Source: Bordetella parapertussis (GTDB taxonomy: Bacteria; Pseudomonadota; Gammaproteobacteria; Burkholderiales; Burkholderiaceae_D). From it: a stretch of DNA of 27,665 bases. Below the pieces are notes generated by a model. The model saw nothing but the letters and a program-made list of their open reading frames with translations. It had not been told where the DNA came from and did no database searches. The position numbers and the translations under genes were made by a program. Below, piece by piece: positions 7,554-15,571 of this stretch. Numbering within the stretch: the first letter of the stretch is position 1; every line of letters begins with the position of its first letter. The stretch spans positions 1 to 27,665 of the forward strand of contig CAMCXB010000030.1 in NCBI GenBank assembly GCA_945883145.1. The letters run 5' to 3'.

Positions 7554-7578
7554 AATTGATATCTCAAAGATATCAATT
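7554..7578. promoter_or_regulatory. Palindromic operator of the toxin-antitoxin pair
   Basis: AATTGATATCT (7554-7564), spacer CAA, AGATATCAATT (7568-7578): perfect 11-bp arms. The right arm covers the proposed -10 box of the antitoxin promoter. This is the geometry of an autorepressed toxin-antitoxin operon. Confidence 0.75.
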
Positions 7579-7595
7579 TAAATCATACCTGTCAA
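7567..7595 (-). promoter_or_regulatory. Promoter of the toxin-antitoxin operon
   Basis: On the minus strand: a perfect TTGACA (plus coordinates 7590-7595), 17-nt spacer, TATCTT (7567-7572). The -10 box is inside the operator palindrome at 7554-7578. Confidence 0.65.
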
Positions 7596-7729
7596 TCCAG
7601 TCGAGTAAGAGAAATAATCCTCAGGAATATGATCAGGATAACCAATTAAATTTTTGATATTCAGTATGATGATAAAAATTCTCCGCCTAACAAAACCATT
7701 ACAAGATCAATAAACTCAAGGATCTAACT

Positions 7730-10006
7730 ATGCAACGTCGCACTTTCTTAATCGCAGGCGCTTTAGCTACTGGCACACTGTTAGTAGGCTGCTCTAGCTC
7801 TTCTAGACAGCAATTGCGAAACAATAAGCAAACACTCCCAGCAGACAGCATTGCATTGAATGCATGGGTAGAAGTGGCGACCACAGGCAAAGTAACGGTT
7901 CGAATTGGTCAATCTGAAATGGGACAAGGCATACAAACTGCTTTAGTCATGTTGGTAGCTGAAGAAATGGACTGCGGCTATGAAAACACCGGCTTTCGCT
8001 TCTCAGGCATTGATTCTGTATATGGCAATGTCGCTGGCATCGCAGCGGGTGTGCCACTGAGACCAGATGATGAGGGCCTCACAGCACGCAGTGTGCGATG
8101 GTTCATGCAAACTTTTGCGCGACAAGTCGGTGTGATGATGACTGGTGGTTCTTCAAGCATCAAAGATCTGTGGACGCCACTGCGTGAAGCAGCGGCTGTC
8201 ACACGCGCCACTTTAGTCGAAGCCGCTGCAAAACAATGGCAAGTCGCTGCTAGCGATATACGCGTTGCAGAAGGTATGCTCAGCACTAGTAGTGGACTCA
8301 AGATGAGTATGGGTGAAGCCGTTGCTTTATTAGGTAAAGATCCTCAACCGGCAAGTAACTATCGTTTAAAAACCGTAGAAGAATTTAAACTCATCAGCAC
8401 ATCACCAACAAAAAAAGATAGTGCAATCAAGGTCAATGGCAAAGCTATTTTTGGTACCGATGTACGTGTACCTAATATGCTATATGCCGCTGTGAAAATG
8501 GCACCCGTACTCAATGCCACCATTGCAAAAATAGATTCACGAGAAGCGCAATCACAGCATGGTGTAAAAGGCGTGGTGCAATTTGATAATACTTATGGCG
8601 GAACCGGTGGCGTTGCTGTTATCGCTGATAGCTACTGGAAAGCCCATCAAGCTGTAAAGAAAATTCAACTCACTCTTGTCCCAAGTGGATTAGATAATTT
8701 CTCTAGCGCGAATAATTTAGTCGAACTGAAAAAAATAAATGATAGCGAATCAGGTTTTAATTTTTGGAAAATCGCTGATGCAAATAAAGTTATCGCTGAA
8801 AGCAAACACACACTGTCCGCAGAATACACCGCACCCTTCTTAGCGCATGCCACCATGGAGCCTATGAATTGCACCGTTGAATATCGCGGTGATAGTGCCA
8901 CCCTGTGGGTGCCAACACAAGTCCCAGGTGTAGCACGCAAAACAGTAGCAAAAGTATTAGATCTTGCAGAAGAAAATGTGACCATCAACGTGACTTATCT
9001 AGGTAGTGGATTTGGTCGACGTGGAGAAGTCGATTTCATTGCCCAAGCAGCGAGCATTGCAAAACAATGTAAAGGGCAAGCTGTAAAAGTAATATGGAGT
9101 CGTGAAGAAGATATGCAACATGACTTCTACCGTCCTGCTGCAGTAGCGCGTTTTAGTGCGACCTTAGATGATGCAGGCAATATCGCTGCATGGCGTAGTC
9201 AGTCTGCAGCACAGCCGATCGTACCGGCTGCTATGAAACGATTGTTTGGCTTACCTGCTGCGGGACCTGATAAAACAACAGCTGAAGGTGCATTCGATCA
9301 AGCCTATGCATTTCCTGCGGTGCAGGTCAGTCATGTCGCAACTGAACAAACCATTCCAGTTGGTTTCTGGCGTAGCGTAGGCCATTCACATCAAGCCTTC
9401 TTCATAGAGAGCTTTATGGATGAATGCGCGCATGCAGCAAAAGCTGATCCTTTGCGATATCGCTTGAATTTATTAGCCAATAGTCCCAGAGAACGTAGAG
9501 TGTTAGAGCTCGCCGCAGAAAAAGCTGAATGGCATAAACCATTACAACCTACTCCAGACGGAGTTAAAAAAGCACGCGGCATCGCTCTACATGAATCCTT
9601 TGGCTCTATCGTTGCACAAATTGTTGAAGTCTCGATTAATGCATCTAATGCTATACGCGTTCACAAAGTAGTGTGTGCAATTGATTGCGGTATTGCCGTT
9701 CATCCTGACATCATTGCGCAGCAAATGGAAAGCGGCATTATTTTTGGATTAAGTGCTGCACTCTATGGCGAGATACACATAGAAAATGGGCAGGTAAAAG
9801 AGAAAAACTTTAATGACTATCGCATATTACGCATAGCAGAAAGTCCTGTGATTGAAACGCACATAGTAAAAAGTAGTGCGCATCCTGAAGGTGTAGGCGA
9901 ACCTGGCGTGCCACCTATTGCACCTGCAGTCGCGAATGCAGTCTTTGCTTTGACAGGCCAGCGCTTGAGGAATTTACCACTGAAGTTAGTGAAACAAAAT
10001 TCTTAA
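7730..10006 (+). CDS. Xanthine-oxidase-family molybdopterin-binding subunit, exported (IorB-like)
   Basis: A 758-residue molybdenum hydroxylase large subunit of the isoquinoline 1-oxidoreductase beta (IorB) type. The N-terminus MQRRTFLIAG has a twin-arginine motif at Arg3-Arg4, then a hydrophobic stretch and a lipobox-like LVGC (Cys21), so it may be a Tat-exported lipoprotein. Family motifs follow in order: GQSEMGQGIQTAL, YTAPFLAHATMEPMN, GSGFGRRGEVDFIAQAA, WRSVGHSHQAFFIESFMDE, CAIDCGIAVHPD and GVGEPGVPP with catalytic Glu724. The family needs molybdopterin cytosine dinucleotide and normally a [2Fe-2S] small subunit and often a cytochrome; none is adjacent. AAGGAT precedes the ATG. The substrate, probably an aldehyde or N-heterocycle, is unknown. 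Confidence 0.9.
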   Translation: MQRRTFLIAGALATGTLLVGCSSSSRQQLRNNKQTLPADSIALNAWVEVATTGKVTVRIGQSEMGQGIQTALVMLVAEEMDCGYENTGFRFSGIDSVYGNVAGIAAGVPLRPDDEGLTARSVRWFMQTFARQVGVMMTGGSSSIKDLWTPLREAAAVTRATLVEAAAKQWQVAASDIRVAEGMLSTSSGLKMSMGEAVALLGKDPQPASNYRLKTVEEFKLISTSPTKKDSAIKVNGKAIFGTDVRVPNMLYAAVKMAPVLNATIAKIDSREAQSQHGVKGVVQFDNTYGGTGGVAVIADSYWKAHQAVKKIQLTLVPSGLDNFSSANNLVELKKINDSESGFNFWKIADANKVIAESKHTLSAEYTAPFLAHATMEPMNCTVEYRGDSATLWVPTQVPGVARKTVAKVLDLAEENVTINVTYLGSGFGRRGEVDFIAQAASIAKQCKGQAVKVIWSREEDMQHDFYRPAAVARFSATLDDAGNIAAWRSQSAAQPIVPAAMKRLFGLPAAGPDKTTAEGAFDQAYAFPAVQVSHVATEQTIPVGFWRSVGHSHQAFFIESFMDECAHAAKADPLRYRLNLLANSPRERRVLELAAEKAEWHKPLQPTPDGVKKARGIALHESFGSIVAQIVEVSINASNAIRVHKVVCAIDCGIAVHPDIIAQQMESGIIFGLSAALYGEIHIENGQVKEKNFNDYRILRIAESPVIETHIVKSSAHPEGVGEPGVPPIAPAVANAVFALTGQRLRNLPLKLVKQNS

Positions 10007-10032
10007 TAAAAATCGGTAAGTGATAATTGCTA

Positions 10033-10074
10033 ATTATTAGCTCCATAAAAAAAGGGGCTAATAATAATTTTTTT
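10033..10074 (+). terminator. Intrinsic terminator after the molybdenum hydroxylase gene
   Basis: A 12-bp stem (10033-10044 with 10054-10065, one T-G wobble; core TTAGCTCC/GGGGCTAA), a 9-nt A-rich loop, then AATTTTTTT. The T-tract runs into the stop codon of the convergent ppk2 gene. Confidence 0.85.
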
Positions 10075-10942
10075 ATAATCTCACGCTCTTCACATCAAAC
10101 GTAGGCTCAGGCAAAGCTAACTCCATGTCCTCTAGCGTTTGTACTAATAAAGATGCAATAAAAAAATCGCGCTCAGGTTTACTATCAGCCGGAACAATGT
10201 ACCAAGGTGCTTGCTCAGTACTGGTTGCAGAAATCGCATCTTGATACGCAGCTTGATAATCCGGCCATAGTTTTCTATCTACAAAATCTGCTTCCTGTAG
10301 TTTCCAATTTTTTTGCGGATCATCTATTCTTGCTAGTAAACGTTTTTTTTGTTCTTGTTTCGAGATATGCAAGAAGCACTTCAAAATCGTAATGCCACCA
10401 TCATGTAACAAGGATTCAAAATTGTTGATATGTTCATAGCGCTTTTCCCACACTGGCTTTTTTATCCATCCTCTAACACGTGTCACCAACACATCTTCAT
10501 AATGACTACGATTAAAAATAGTGAGATTGCCTAGAGCTGGTACCTTGCTATGCACACGCCATAAAAAATCATGGGATTTCTCTAAATCAGTTGGCGCACC
10601 GAATGCAATTGCGTGAGTAGCTAATGGACTGACATGTGAAAAAACATGACGAATCACACCATCTTTACCGGATGTATCCATGCCTTGTAAAACTAATAGC
10701 ACCGCTTTATTTTTTGAGGCGTACAGCAAGTTTTGAAATTTATTCAATTTTTCAGATAGCTTTTCTACTCTTTCATTTAAATCATCGGATTTACCAAAAA
10801 ATTTTTCAGGTAAAAAAGTATCGATCTCATCGAGATCAACCTTAGATTTATTTCGTATACGCCAAGGCGATAAATCTATTTTATGGTGTGCATCAGCTTT
10901 CATTTTTTTTGAAGTTTGTAGTCGATGCACATAGCGTATCAT
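10073..10942 (-). CDS. ppk2: Polyphosphate kinase 2 family nucleotide phosphotransferase
   Basis: A 289-residue one-domain PPK2 protein. The Walker A motif GMDTSGKDG is at residues 87-95 (Asp88, Lys93). The Walker B/Arg region FNRSHYEDVL is at 143-152. FGAPTDLEKSHDFLWRVH and DDPQKNWKLQEADFVDR are also typical. The enzyme transfers phosphate between polyphosphate and nucleotides in the cytoplasm. It most resembles the polyphosphate:nucleotide phosphotransferase branch (TIGR03709-type, class III), but class, and so AMP versus ADP preference, cannot be fixed by eye. No clear ribosome-binding site precedes Met1; Met14 is an alternative. It is divergent from the thioredoxin-like gene by 90 nt and convergent with the molybdenum hydroxylase. 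Confidence 0.93.
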   Translation of the reverse strand: MIRYVHRLQTSKKMKADAHHKIDLSPWRIRNKSKVDLDEIDTFLPEKFFGKSDDLNERVEKLSEKLNKFQNLLYASKNKAVLLVLQGMDTSGKDGVIRHVFSHVSPLATHAIAFGAPTDLEKSHDFLWRVHSKVPALGNLTIFNRSHYEDVLVTRVRGWIKKPVWEKRYEHINNFESLLHDGGITILKCFLHISKQEQKKRLLARIDDPQKNWKLQEADFVDRKLWPDYQAAYQDAISATSTEQAPWYIVPADSKPERDFFIASLLVQTLEDMELALPEPTFDVKSVRL

Positions 10943-11032
10943 GAACAGTAAATGAGCTAGCAGATTATTATTTTTTTAATATTATCGTAGTCTCTAACCT
11001 GATTCTCTGATCAATTACTCTGAAAGCTAGCT

Positions 11033-11416
11033 ATGACAAAAACATGGATGCGCTGTGTGTTCTTAACAATGGTTTTACTCAGCACACAAGTCTTCGCTGC
11101 TGGGCAAACTTATAACCAACTAGTATTTGAAAACCTTATCAGTCAAGGTAAAACGGTGGTTGTACATATCCATGCTGACTGGTGTGGGACTTGTAAGGCG
11201 CAAGATGTGCAAATCAATGCAGCAATGAATGCCGCTGAATTTAAGGATGTGACGTTTTTAGAAGTGGACTATGACGGTCAACGAAAATCAGTGACTTTTT
11301 TCAAAGCGAAAATTCAAAGCACGATTATTATTTTTAAAAATGGTAAAGAAATCGATCGCAGTGCAACTGAAAGAGATGCGCCGGAATTACAAGCTTTTCT
11401 GAAAAAAGCGCTTTAA
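11033..11416 (+). CDS. Periplasmic thioredoxin-fold protein with CGTC active site
   Basis: A 127-residue exported thioredoxin-like protein. Residues 1-22 form a signal peptide ending FAA. The active-site block HADWCGTCKAQ has Cys51 and Cys54. The conserved later strand reads IQSTIIIFKNGKEI, where classical thioredoxins have a cis-proline (PTLLLFKNG); here the position is Ser96. A cis-Pro substitution usually alters substrate or metal handling. The family is likely a periplasmic thiol-disulfide reductant, but no CcdA/DsbD or cytochrome c maturation gene is adjacent. It stands alone between divergent ppk2 and a convergent winged-helix gene. Confidence 0.85.
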   Translation: MTKTWMRCVFLTMVLLSTQVFAAGQTYNQLVFENLISQGKTVVVHIHADWCGTCKAQDVQINAAMNAAEFKDVTFLEVDYDGQRKSVTFFKAKIQSTIIIFKNGKEIDRSATERDAPELQAFLKKAL

Positions 11417-11433
11417 AGAAAACTGAAATCATT

Positions 11434-11483
11434 ACTGAAACAAAGCTTGGTTTCAGTCTAGATCGCCACTTAGGATAGTGGCG
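11434..11483. repeat. Two adjacent hairpins between convergent genes
   Basis: The first stem is ACTGAAAC/GTTTCAGT (11434-11441 and 11450-11457), perfect with an 8-nt loop. The second is CGCCACT/AGTGGCG (11464-11470 and 11477-11483), perfect with a 6-nt loop and overlapping the stop of the winged-helix gene. Neither is followed by a T-run, so they look like mRNA 3'-end protection or weak termination structures for the two facing genes. Confidence 0.6.
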
Positions 11484-11811
11484 CTATTGCTTTGGCTCGC
11501 ATGCTAGCTGCGCGATTAGCTAGTCGAACGCCTGCACCATAATTCTCATTCATGAAGAGAAATAAGTCTTCTAAAAGCGGGAGATTAGCTAGATAGATTT
11601 TTTCTGATCCATTATTGCGACTTCTAACTACATCATTACTCATCATGTAATCGAGATGTATCCAAACCGCGCTAGGAGATAGTCCAGTGATTTCAGCTAA
11701 CTCATGTTGAGTGAGACCTGCATCGATAGCAGAGATTAAAGCGCCTATTATTCTCAAACGCTCTTCAAAAGAAAGAGATCCAAGTAGACGCGCAAGTTGG
11801 CGACTTTCCAT
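11470..11811 (-). CDS. Small winged-helix regulator, ArsR-like
   Basis: A 113-residue protein whose centre, LTQHELAEITGLSPSAVWIHLDYMMSNDVV (about residues 33-62), is a helix-turn-helix followed by a wing-like SRNNGSEKIYLAN. The overall plan resembles ArsR/SmtB regulators: an N-terminal helix with FEERLRIIGAL, then recognition helix, wing and C-terminal helix. No cysteine is present, so the classical thiolate metal sites of ArsR or SmtB are absent; a redox or small-molecule ligand, or none, is possible. No obvious target operator was identified in its AT-rich upstream region. It is convergent with the thioredoxin-like gene. Family placement is moderate. Confidence 0.65.
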   Translation of the reverse strand: MESRQLARLLGSLSFEERLRIIGALISAIDAGLTQHELAEITGLSPSAVWIHLDYMMSNDVVRSRNNGSEKIYLANLPLLEDLFLFMNENYGAGVRLANRAASMRAKAIAPLS

Positions 11812-12116
11812 GACTTCGCATCCATATGGAATAAAGAGTTTTAGTTTGAAAGAATCATATTTCAGCTATATGACATTTGAACTGATACTAACGAATTAAC
11901 TAAAGAAATCAGATTAAATATATGTAATAAACTTAAAAAAGATAATTTTTAACTATAAATAAATCTAATATTAATAAAATAATAATTAAGATTTTTATAC
12001 TTATTTAAGCATTAAGCAAGATATGTTATTCATCTCATAAGGAATTGAAATCTTTCGCGAAAAAAATTTCTTATTGATGCAGAGTATGTAAGAAAGCATC
12101 TAGAAACGATGCAGTT
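11812..12116. other. AT-rich intergenic region, no gene seen
   Basis: About 305 nt separate the winged-helix start from the Adhesin_E-like stop, both on the minus strand. It is extremely A+T-rich and holds no open frame with family resemblance. A small dyad, GAAAT...ATTTC around a central TTTCGCGAAA, lies at 12047-12070. The promoter of the winged-helix gene should lie here; a TATGAT candidate on the minus strand has no convincing -35 box. Confidence 0.6.
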
Positions 12117-12521
12117 TTATTCGCAAATATGATCAAACAATAGTTTTTCTATTGAGCCTGGCTTGATGACAACCCAATCGCCCACCACGCCTTCTTCGAC
12201 TTGCTGTTTACCTTCACCCATTTGCGCACTAAACCATTTAATAGCAAGTACACGTCGCTTCATTGCACGACATTGATATTCCACTGCATAACCAACCGAT
12301 TGAAAAGCAAAACCATTACTACGTTTATTCGGTGCTTTTAAATCATGCAAGTCCCATACGAATGCAGTGTCACCCATCTTACGTTTATTAAAACTATCAA
12401 AGTACATATCGACTTGATCATTGTCCGCATAGCGTATCCAGCCCTCCGCCCATGCAGTTTGAGAACATAAGCAGCATACGACTGCAAATACAAGTGATCG
12501 GATTGATGAGGTCATAGTCAT
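12117..12521 (-). CDS. Secreted Adhesin_E-like protein (first copy)
   Basis: A 134-residue exported protein. The signal peptide ends AWA at residue 25. The mature part has the pattern of surface-adhesin protein E (PF16747-type): W-x-x-Y-x-D near the start, YFD at 40-42, VWDLHDLK, S75, Cys84 in EYQCRAMKRR, a Trp-Val-x-x-x-PGS element, and a final Cys133. The two cysteines probably form a disulfide. Members are small periplasmic or surface proteins of unclear role; the adhesin name comes from one Haemophilus protein and should not be transferred. It starts 6 nt after the aminotransferase stop, so it is likely cotranscribed. A second member lies at 25686-26075. Confidence 0.75.
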   Translation of the reverse strand: MTMTSSIRSLVFAVVCCLCSQTAWAEGWIRYADNDQVDMYFDSFNKRKMGDTAFVWDLHDLKAPNKRSNGFAFQSVGYAVEYQCRAMKRRVLAIKWFSAQMGEGKQQVEEGVVGDWVVIKPGSIEKLLFDHICE

Positions 12522-12527
12522 AAATTT

Positions 12528-13889
12528 TTAGCGATGCATAGCACAAGCTTCTGTCATAGCGCGATGTGCAACCTCTTCCAACCAACCGAGATCCACTTCC
12601 TGATGCGCTTCACAGAGAAACCATGGTTCACGTGAATCAGGTTCGAGCATGACACCGTAGTCAATTAACTTCCAAGCGAAATCACGGTAGAGATCACTAT
12701 TTGTAATGCGCCAATCACGATAATTTGATGGCACGGTTGGCGTGAAGTGAATGCCAAACATAGCAGGAGGGCCTGCAAACATAAATTCTATGCCTGCTGC
12801 TGTAAATACCCGTCCTAACAACTCTTGAATTTGCAAACCCACACGATCTATCGTTTGTAATGCATCGGTTTCAGTCAAGATACGTAATGTTTCATGCGCT
12901 GCACTTAAGGCAACCAGATTGCCAGTGTAAGTACCACCGTGCACTACACCACCGCGAAATGCACCGACCACATCCATCACATCTGCTCGACCACCAAAAC
13001 CTGCTACGGGATAACCATTGCCCATTGCTTTAGCATAAGTAGAAAGATCAGCGTAGATACCATAGAGTTGTTGCGCACCTCCCTTAGCAACTCTGAATCC
13101 ACTTTTTACTTCATCAATGATGAGCATGGTGCCATGCTCAGTACATAAATCACGTAAACGTTGCAACCATTCCTGTGTGGCTGCAATGCTGCCTGCATTC
13201 CCTATGATGGGTTCTAGAAGTATGCAAGCTAGATCCTGATGATGCTCTTCAAATAAACGCTCAAGCATATTGAAATCATTGAGCACAATGAAATCTACTA
13301 GACTGCGTGCCCGCGGTGGAATACCACCGCCAAATGGAATCACACCAGGTTGTTGCGTGCCATGTGGATCCCAATTTTCTATATCGGACTTCCACATCAT
13401 TTCATCATACAAACCGTGAAAGCCACCTTCTACTATCACTACTCGTTCACGCTTGGTAAATCCGCGTGCAGTTCGTACTGCACCCATCACCGCTTCTGTA
13501 CCTGAATTTGCGAAACGCATTTTTTCTACATTCGGGCACAAGGCTTTGACTTGCTTCACCACTTCTGCATCGAGTTCAGTTGCAAAACCTGAGAGCGTGC
13601 CGCGCTCGGTAATTTGTCTCACCACGGCTTGATCGACACGTTCATCTCTATAACCGAGAATAATGGGACCATACCCTAAACGAAAATCGACATAAGTCTT
13701 ACCATCGCAATCCGTTAGTCGACAGCCCTTAGCGTTCTCAATAAAGACAGTTCTATCATCACCCCAATAGCGATAATTTTCAGCGACACCCTGCGGCATG
13801 TGTCGCTTAGCTTCTGCTAAAAGTTGAGGTTGACGTTTATTTTTCATGAGAAGTTTCAACAGTTCCGCGATGCGGTTCTGTAGTGCCAT
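12528..13889 (-). CDS. Class III PLP aminotransferase (glutamate-1-semialdehyde aminomutase-like)
   Basis: A 453-residue fold-type I PLP enzyme. NSGTEA at 128-133 binds PLP phosphate, Asp259 in IIDEVKSGFR contacts the pyridine nitrogen, and Lys287 in TYAKAMGNGYP is the Schiff-base lysine. It resembles HemL and beta-amino-acid or omega-aminotransferases. An insertion-like PPAMFGIHFT region and the pairing with a hydroxyacid dehydrogenase argue against a heme role. The longest start overlaps the upstream gene by 53 nt. The ATG at 13847 overlaps by only 11 nt and is a credible alternative; neither has a strong ribosome-binding site. The substrate is unknown. Confidence 0.85.
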   Translation of the reverse strand: MALQNRIAELLKLLMKNKRQPQLLAEAKRHMPQGVAENYRYWGDDRTVFIENAKGCRLTDCDGKTYVDFRLGYGPIILGYRDERVDQAVVRQITERGTLSGFATELDAEVVKQVKALCPNVEKMRFANSGTEAVMGAVRTARGFTKRERVVIVEGGFHGLYDEMMWKSDIENWDPHGTQQPGVIPFGGGIPPRARSLVDFIVLNDFNMLERLFEEHHQDLACILLEPIIGNAGSIAATQEWLQRLRDLCTEHGTMLIIDEVKSGFRVAKGGAQQLYGIYADLSTYAKAMGNGYPVAGFGGRADVMDVVGAFRGGVVHGGTYTGNLVALSAAHETLRILTETDALQTIDRVGLQIQELLGRVFTAAGIEFMFAGPPAMFGIHFTPTVPSNYRDWRITNSDLYRDFAWKLIDYGVMLEPDSREPWFLCEAHQEVDLGWLEEVAHRAMTEACAMHR

Positions 13890-14793
13890 GTGGTGGTCTT
13901 AAAAATAAACCGGTACGTTCTTCAAGTAAACGAACGACATGTAATTCAGCAGCGTCATCACCATAAGTTTGACGCGCTTGCTCAAACACTTTTTGTACAA
14001 AGCTACCCATAGTTAATTCATAGCCCTGACTTTTTGCGATGTCATTAATTAAGCCTAAATCTTTACAGCACAAGGCGAGAGAAAAACTAGGATCATAGTG
14101 ACCTGCAAAAATTGAAGGCACATCATGCTCTGCAACCCAGCTGTTTCCCGCACTTGATTTAATCGCTTCCCACACTGTATGAAGTGGTATGCCTGCTTTT
14201 GCACCCAGCATTAAACCTTCACCTATGGTTGCTGCATTCACAAACCACAATAGATTGGTTAATAATTTAATGGTCGCGCCATTTCCATGTACACCCACAT
14301 GGAATATTTTTTCACCAATGACATTAAATATAGGTTTGTGTTTATCAAAACAATCAACATCACCACCTACAAAAATCGAGAGTCTGCCTAAGACAGCAAA
14401 ATCAATTGCATTCGTGACCGGTGCTTCAAGAAATTCACAACCCCGTGCTGTTGCTACCTCAGCTAACTCTTTTACTAGATCAACTGCACTCGTAGAAGTA
14501 TCAATCACTGTCGTGCCAGGACGAATCGCATGCAGGATGCCGCCTTCACCCAACATAACTGTTCTTACTTGCGGTGGACCAGGAAGTGACGCCATCACCA
14601 CATCAGCATCTTTCGCGCCCTCTGCGAGTGTGTCAACCCAACGCGCACCCAACTTAATTAGTGGCTCGGCTTTTTCACGCACCACATCATGCACAGTCAG
14701 ACGATAACCTGCTCTAACTAAATTCGCCGCCATGGGCGCGCCCATATTACCGACGCCAACAAAAAATATACTAGGTAAAGCTGATTGAGTCAT
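13837..14793 (-). CDS. NAD(P)-dependent 3-hydroxyisobutyrate dehydrogenase-family oxidoreductase
   Basis: A 318-residue beta-hydroxyacid dehydrogenase. FVGVGNMGAPMAANL (residues 11-25) is the dinucleotide-binding glycine motif. DTSTSAVDL (98-106) is the substrate-binding DxST signature. EAPVTNAIDFAVLGRLSIFVGG fits the third motif but has TNAID where most members have SGG. Lys176 in GNGATIKLLTN is the catalytic lysine. Family members interconvert 3-hydroxyisobutyrate, tartronate or related acids with their semialdehydes. It overlaps the aminotransferase, so the two probably act in sequence: amine to semialdehyde to hydroxyacid. The C-terminal PHGTTEPHRG tail is unusual and polar. Confidence 0.88.
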   Translation of the reverse strand: MTQSALPSIFFVGVGNMGAPMAANLVRAGYRLTVHDVVREKAEPLIKLGARWVDTLAEGAKDADVVMASLPGPPQVRTVMLGEGGILHAIRPGTTVIDTSTSAVDLVKELAEVATARGCEFLEAPVTNAIDFAVLGRLSIFVGGDVDCFDKHKPIFNVIGEKIFHVGVHGNGATIKLLTNLLWFVNAATIGEGLMLGAKAGIPLHTVWEAIKSSAGNSWVAEHDVPSIFAGHYDPSFSLALCCKDLGLINDIAKSQGYELTMGSFVQKVFEQARQTYGDDAAELHVVRLLEERTGLFLRPPHGTTEPHRGTVETSHEK

Positions 14794-14851
14794 GCTGAAA
14801 GCGACGCTTTAAAAAAAATTAAATCAAAAAATATAAGTGCTCGTGATTGAA

Positions 14852-15571
14852 TTAGGCTTTATTGAATTCTAAAAATTTACGACTACCATTCATACGATGT
14901 GAATCTGCTTGATAGGTGAATCCAACTGAACCTAATAAATCTAAAGCTTCCGCAAATGAGTAGGTTCTGTAATGTATGGTTTGTGACATCAATACTTCGT
15001 CACCATCAGCTAAATAGTAATCTTTAATGAATCCATGATCAGCTGGTGTGATTTTTTGTGAATAAATCATGCCATTTGAAATCGGGCTAGCGTAATCATG
15101 ATGCGGACCTTGTATACCTAGCATTAACTTTCCACCTGAATTCACGTGCCGCGCCAAATGCTGAATACCACTCACATTTGCAGCATGATCGGCAATATGA
15201 CTCACCATGAATGGTTCATTCTGACCATCGATAACAAAATACCAAACACCACCATATGAAAAAGCGAGGTCATATTGCTTTTGCATATCGAACTGCGTCA
15301 CATTTTGCTGTGACAATGAGATATTTGAAAATTTTTGTAAACGATCAGATGCAATCGACAACATAGACGGTGTTAAATCGACACCACTGATTTGCACATT
15401 TGGGCTACGCTGAACTAACTCTTCCAAAATTAAACCAGTTCCACATCCAATTTCTAGTACGCTAGAAAAATCATTATCATCAAGAATATGATCTACGATT
15501 TTTTCATAGTCGTAATAACCTGAAGTCATAATCAGGTCATAGTAGCCCGACATATTTGTGTAATCGCCCAT
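14852..15571 (-). CDS. Class I SAM-dependent methyltransferase
   Basis: A 239-residue soluble methyltransferase. Motif I, VLEIGCGTG, is at residues 38-46. The acidic end of strand 2 is GVDLTPSML (63-71). Motif IV lies near YDLAFSYGGVWYF (100-112). The rest is a typical C-terminal sheet. A GGAG with 6-nt spacing before the ATG supports this start. It lies 58 nt upstream of the dehydrogenase on the same strand and may be the first gene of a four-gene run ending with the Adhesin_E-like gene. The tyrosine-rich N-terminus (SGYYDLIMTSGYYDYEK) is distinctive. The methyl acceptor is not predictable; a small molecule is more likely than RNA. Confidence 0.85.
   Translation of the reverse strand: MGDYTNMSGYYDLIMTSGYYDYEKIVDHILDDNDFSSVLEIGCGTGLILEELVQRSPNVQISGVDLTPSMLSIASDRLQKFSNISLSQQNVTQFDMQKQYDLAFSYGGVWYFVIDGQNEPFMVSHIADHAANVSGIQHLARHVNSGGKLMLGIQGPHHDYASPISNGMIYSQKITPADHGFIKDYYLADGDEVLMSQTIHYRTYSFAEALDLLGSVGFTYQADSHRMNGSRKFLEFNKA

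Noticed and set aside
6620..7600. Possible genomic island integrated at tRNA-Lys
   Set aside because: No integrase gene and no repeated copy of the tRNA 3' end was found in the window; only the small toxin-antitoxin module adjoins the tRNA.
14189..14707. 172-codon plus-strand frame antisense to the hydroxyacid dehydrogenase
   Set aside because: The minus-strand frame carries complete dehydrogenase motifs, and the plus-strand product has no domain or signal.
14798..14810. Palindrome AAAGCG-A-CGCTTT before the dehydrogenase gene
   Set aside because: It is too short, with almost no loop, and close to what is expected by chance; no supporting promoter geometry.
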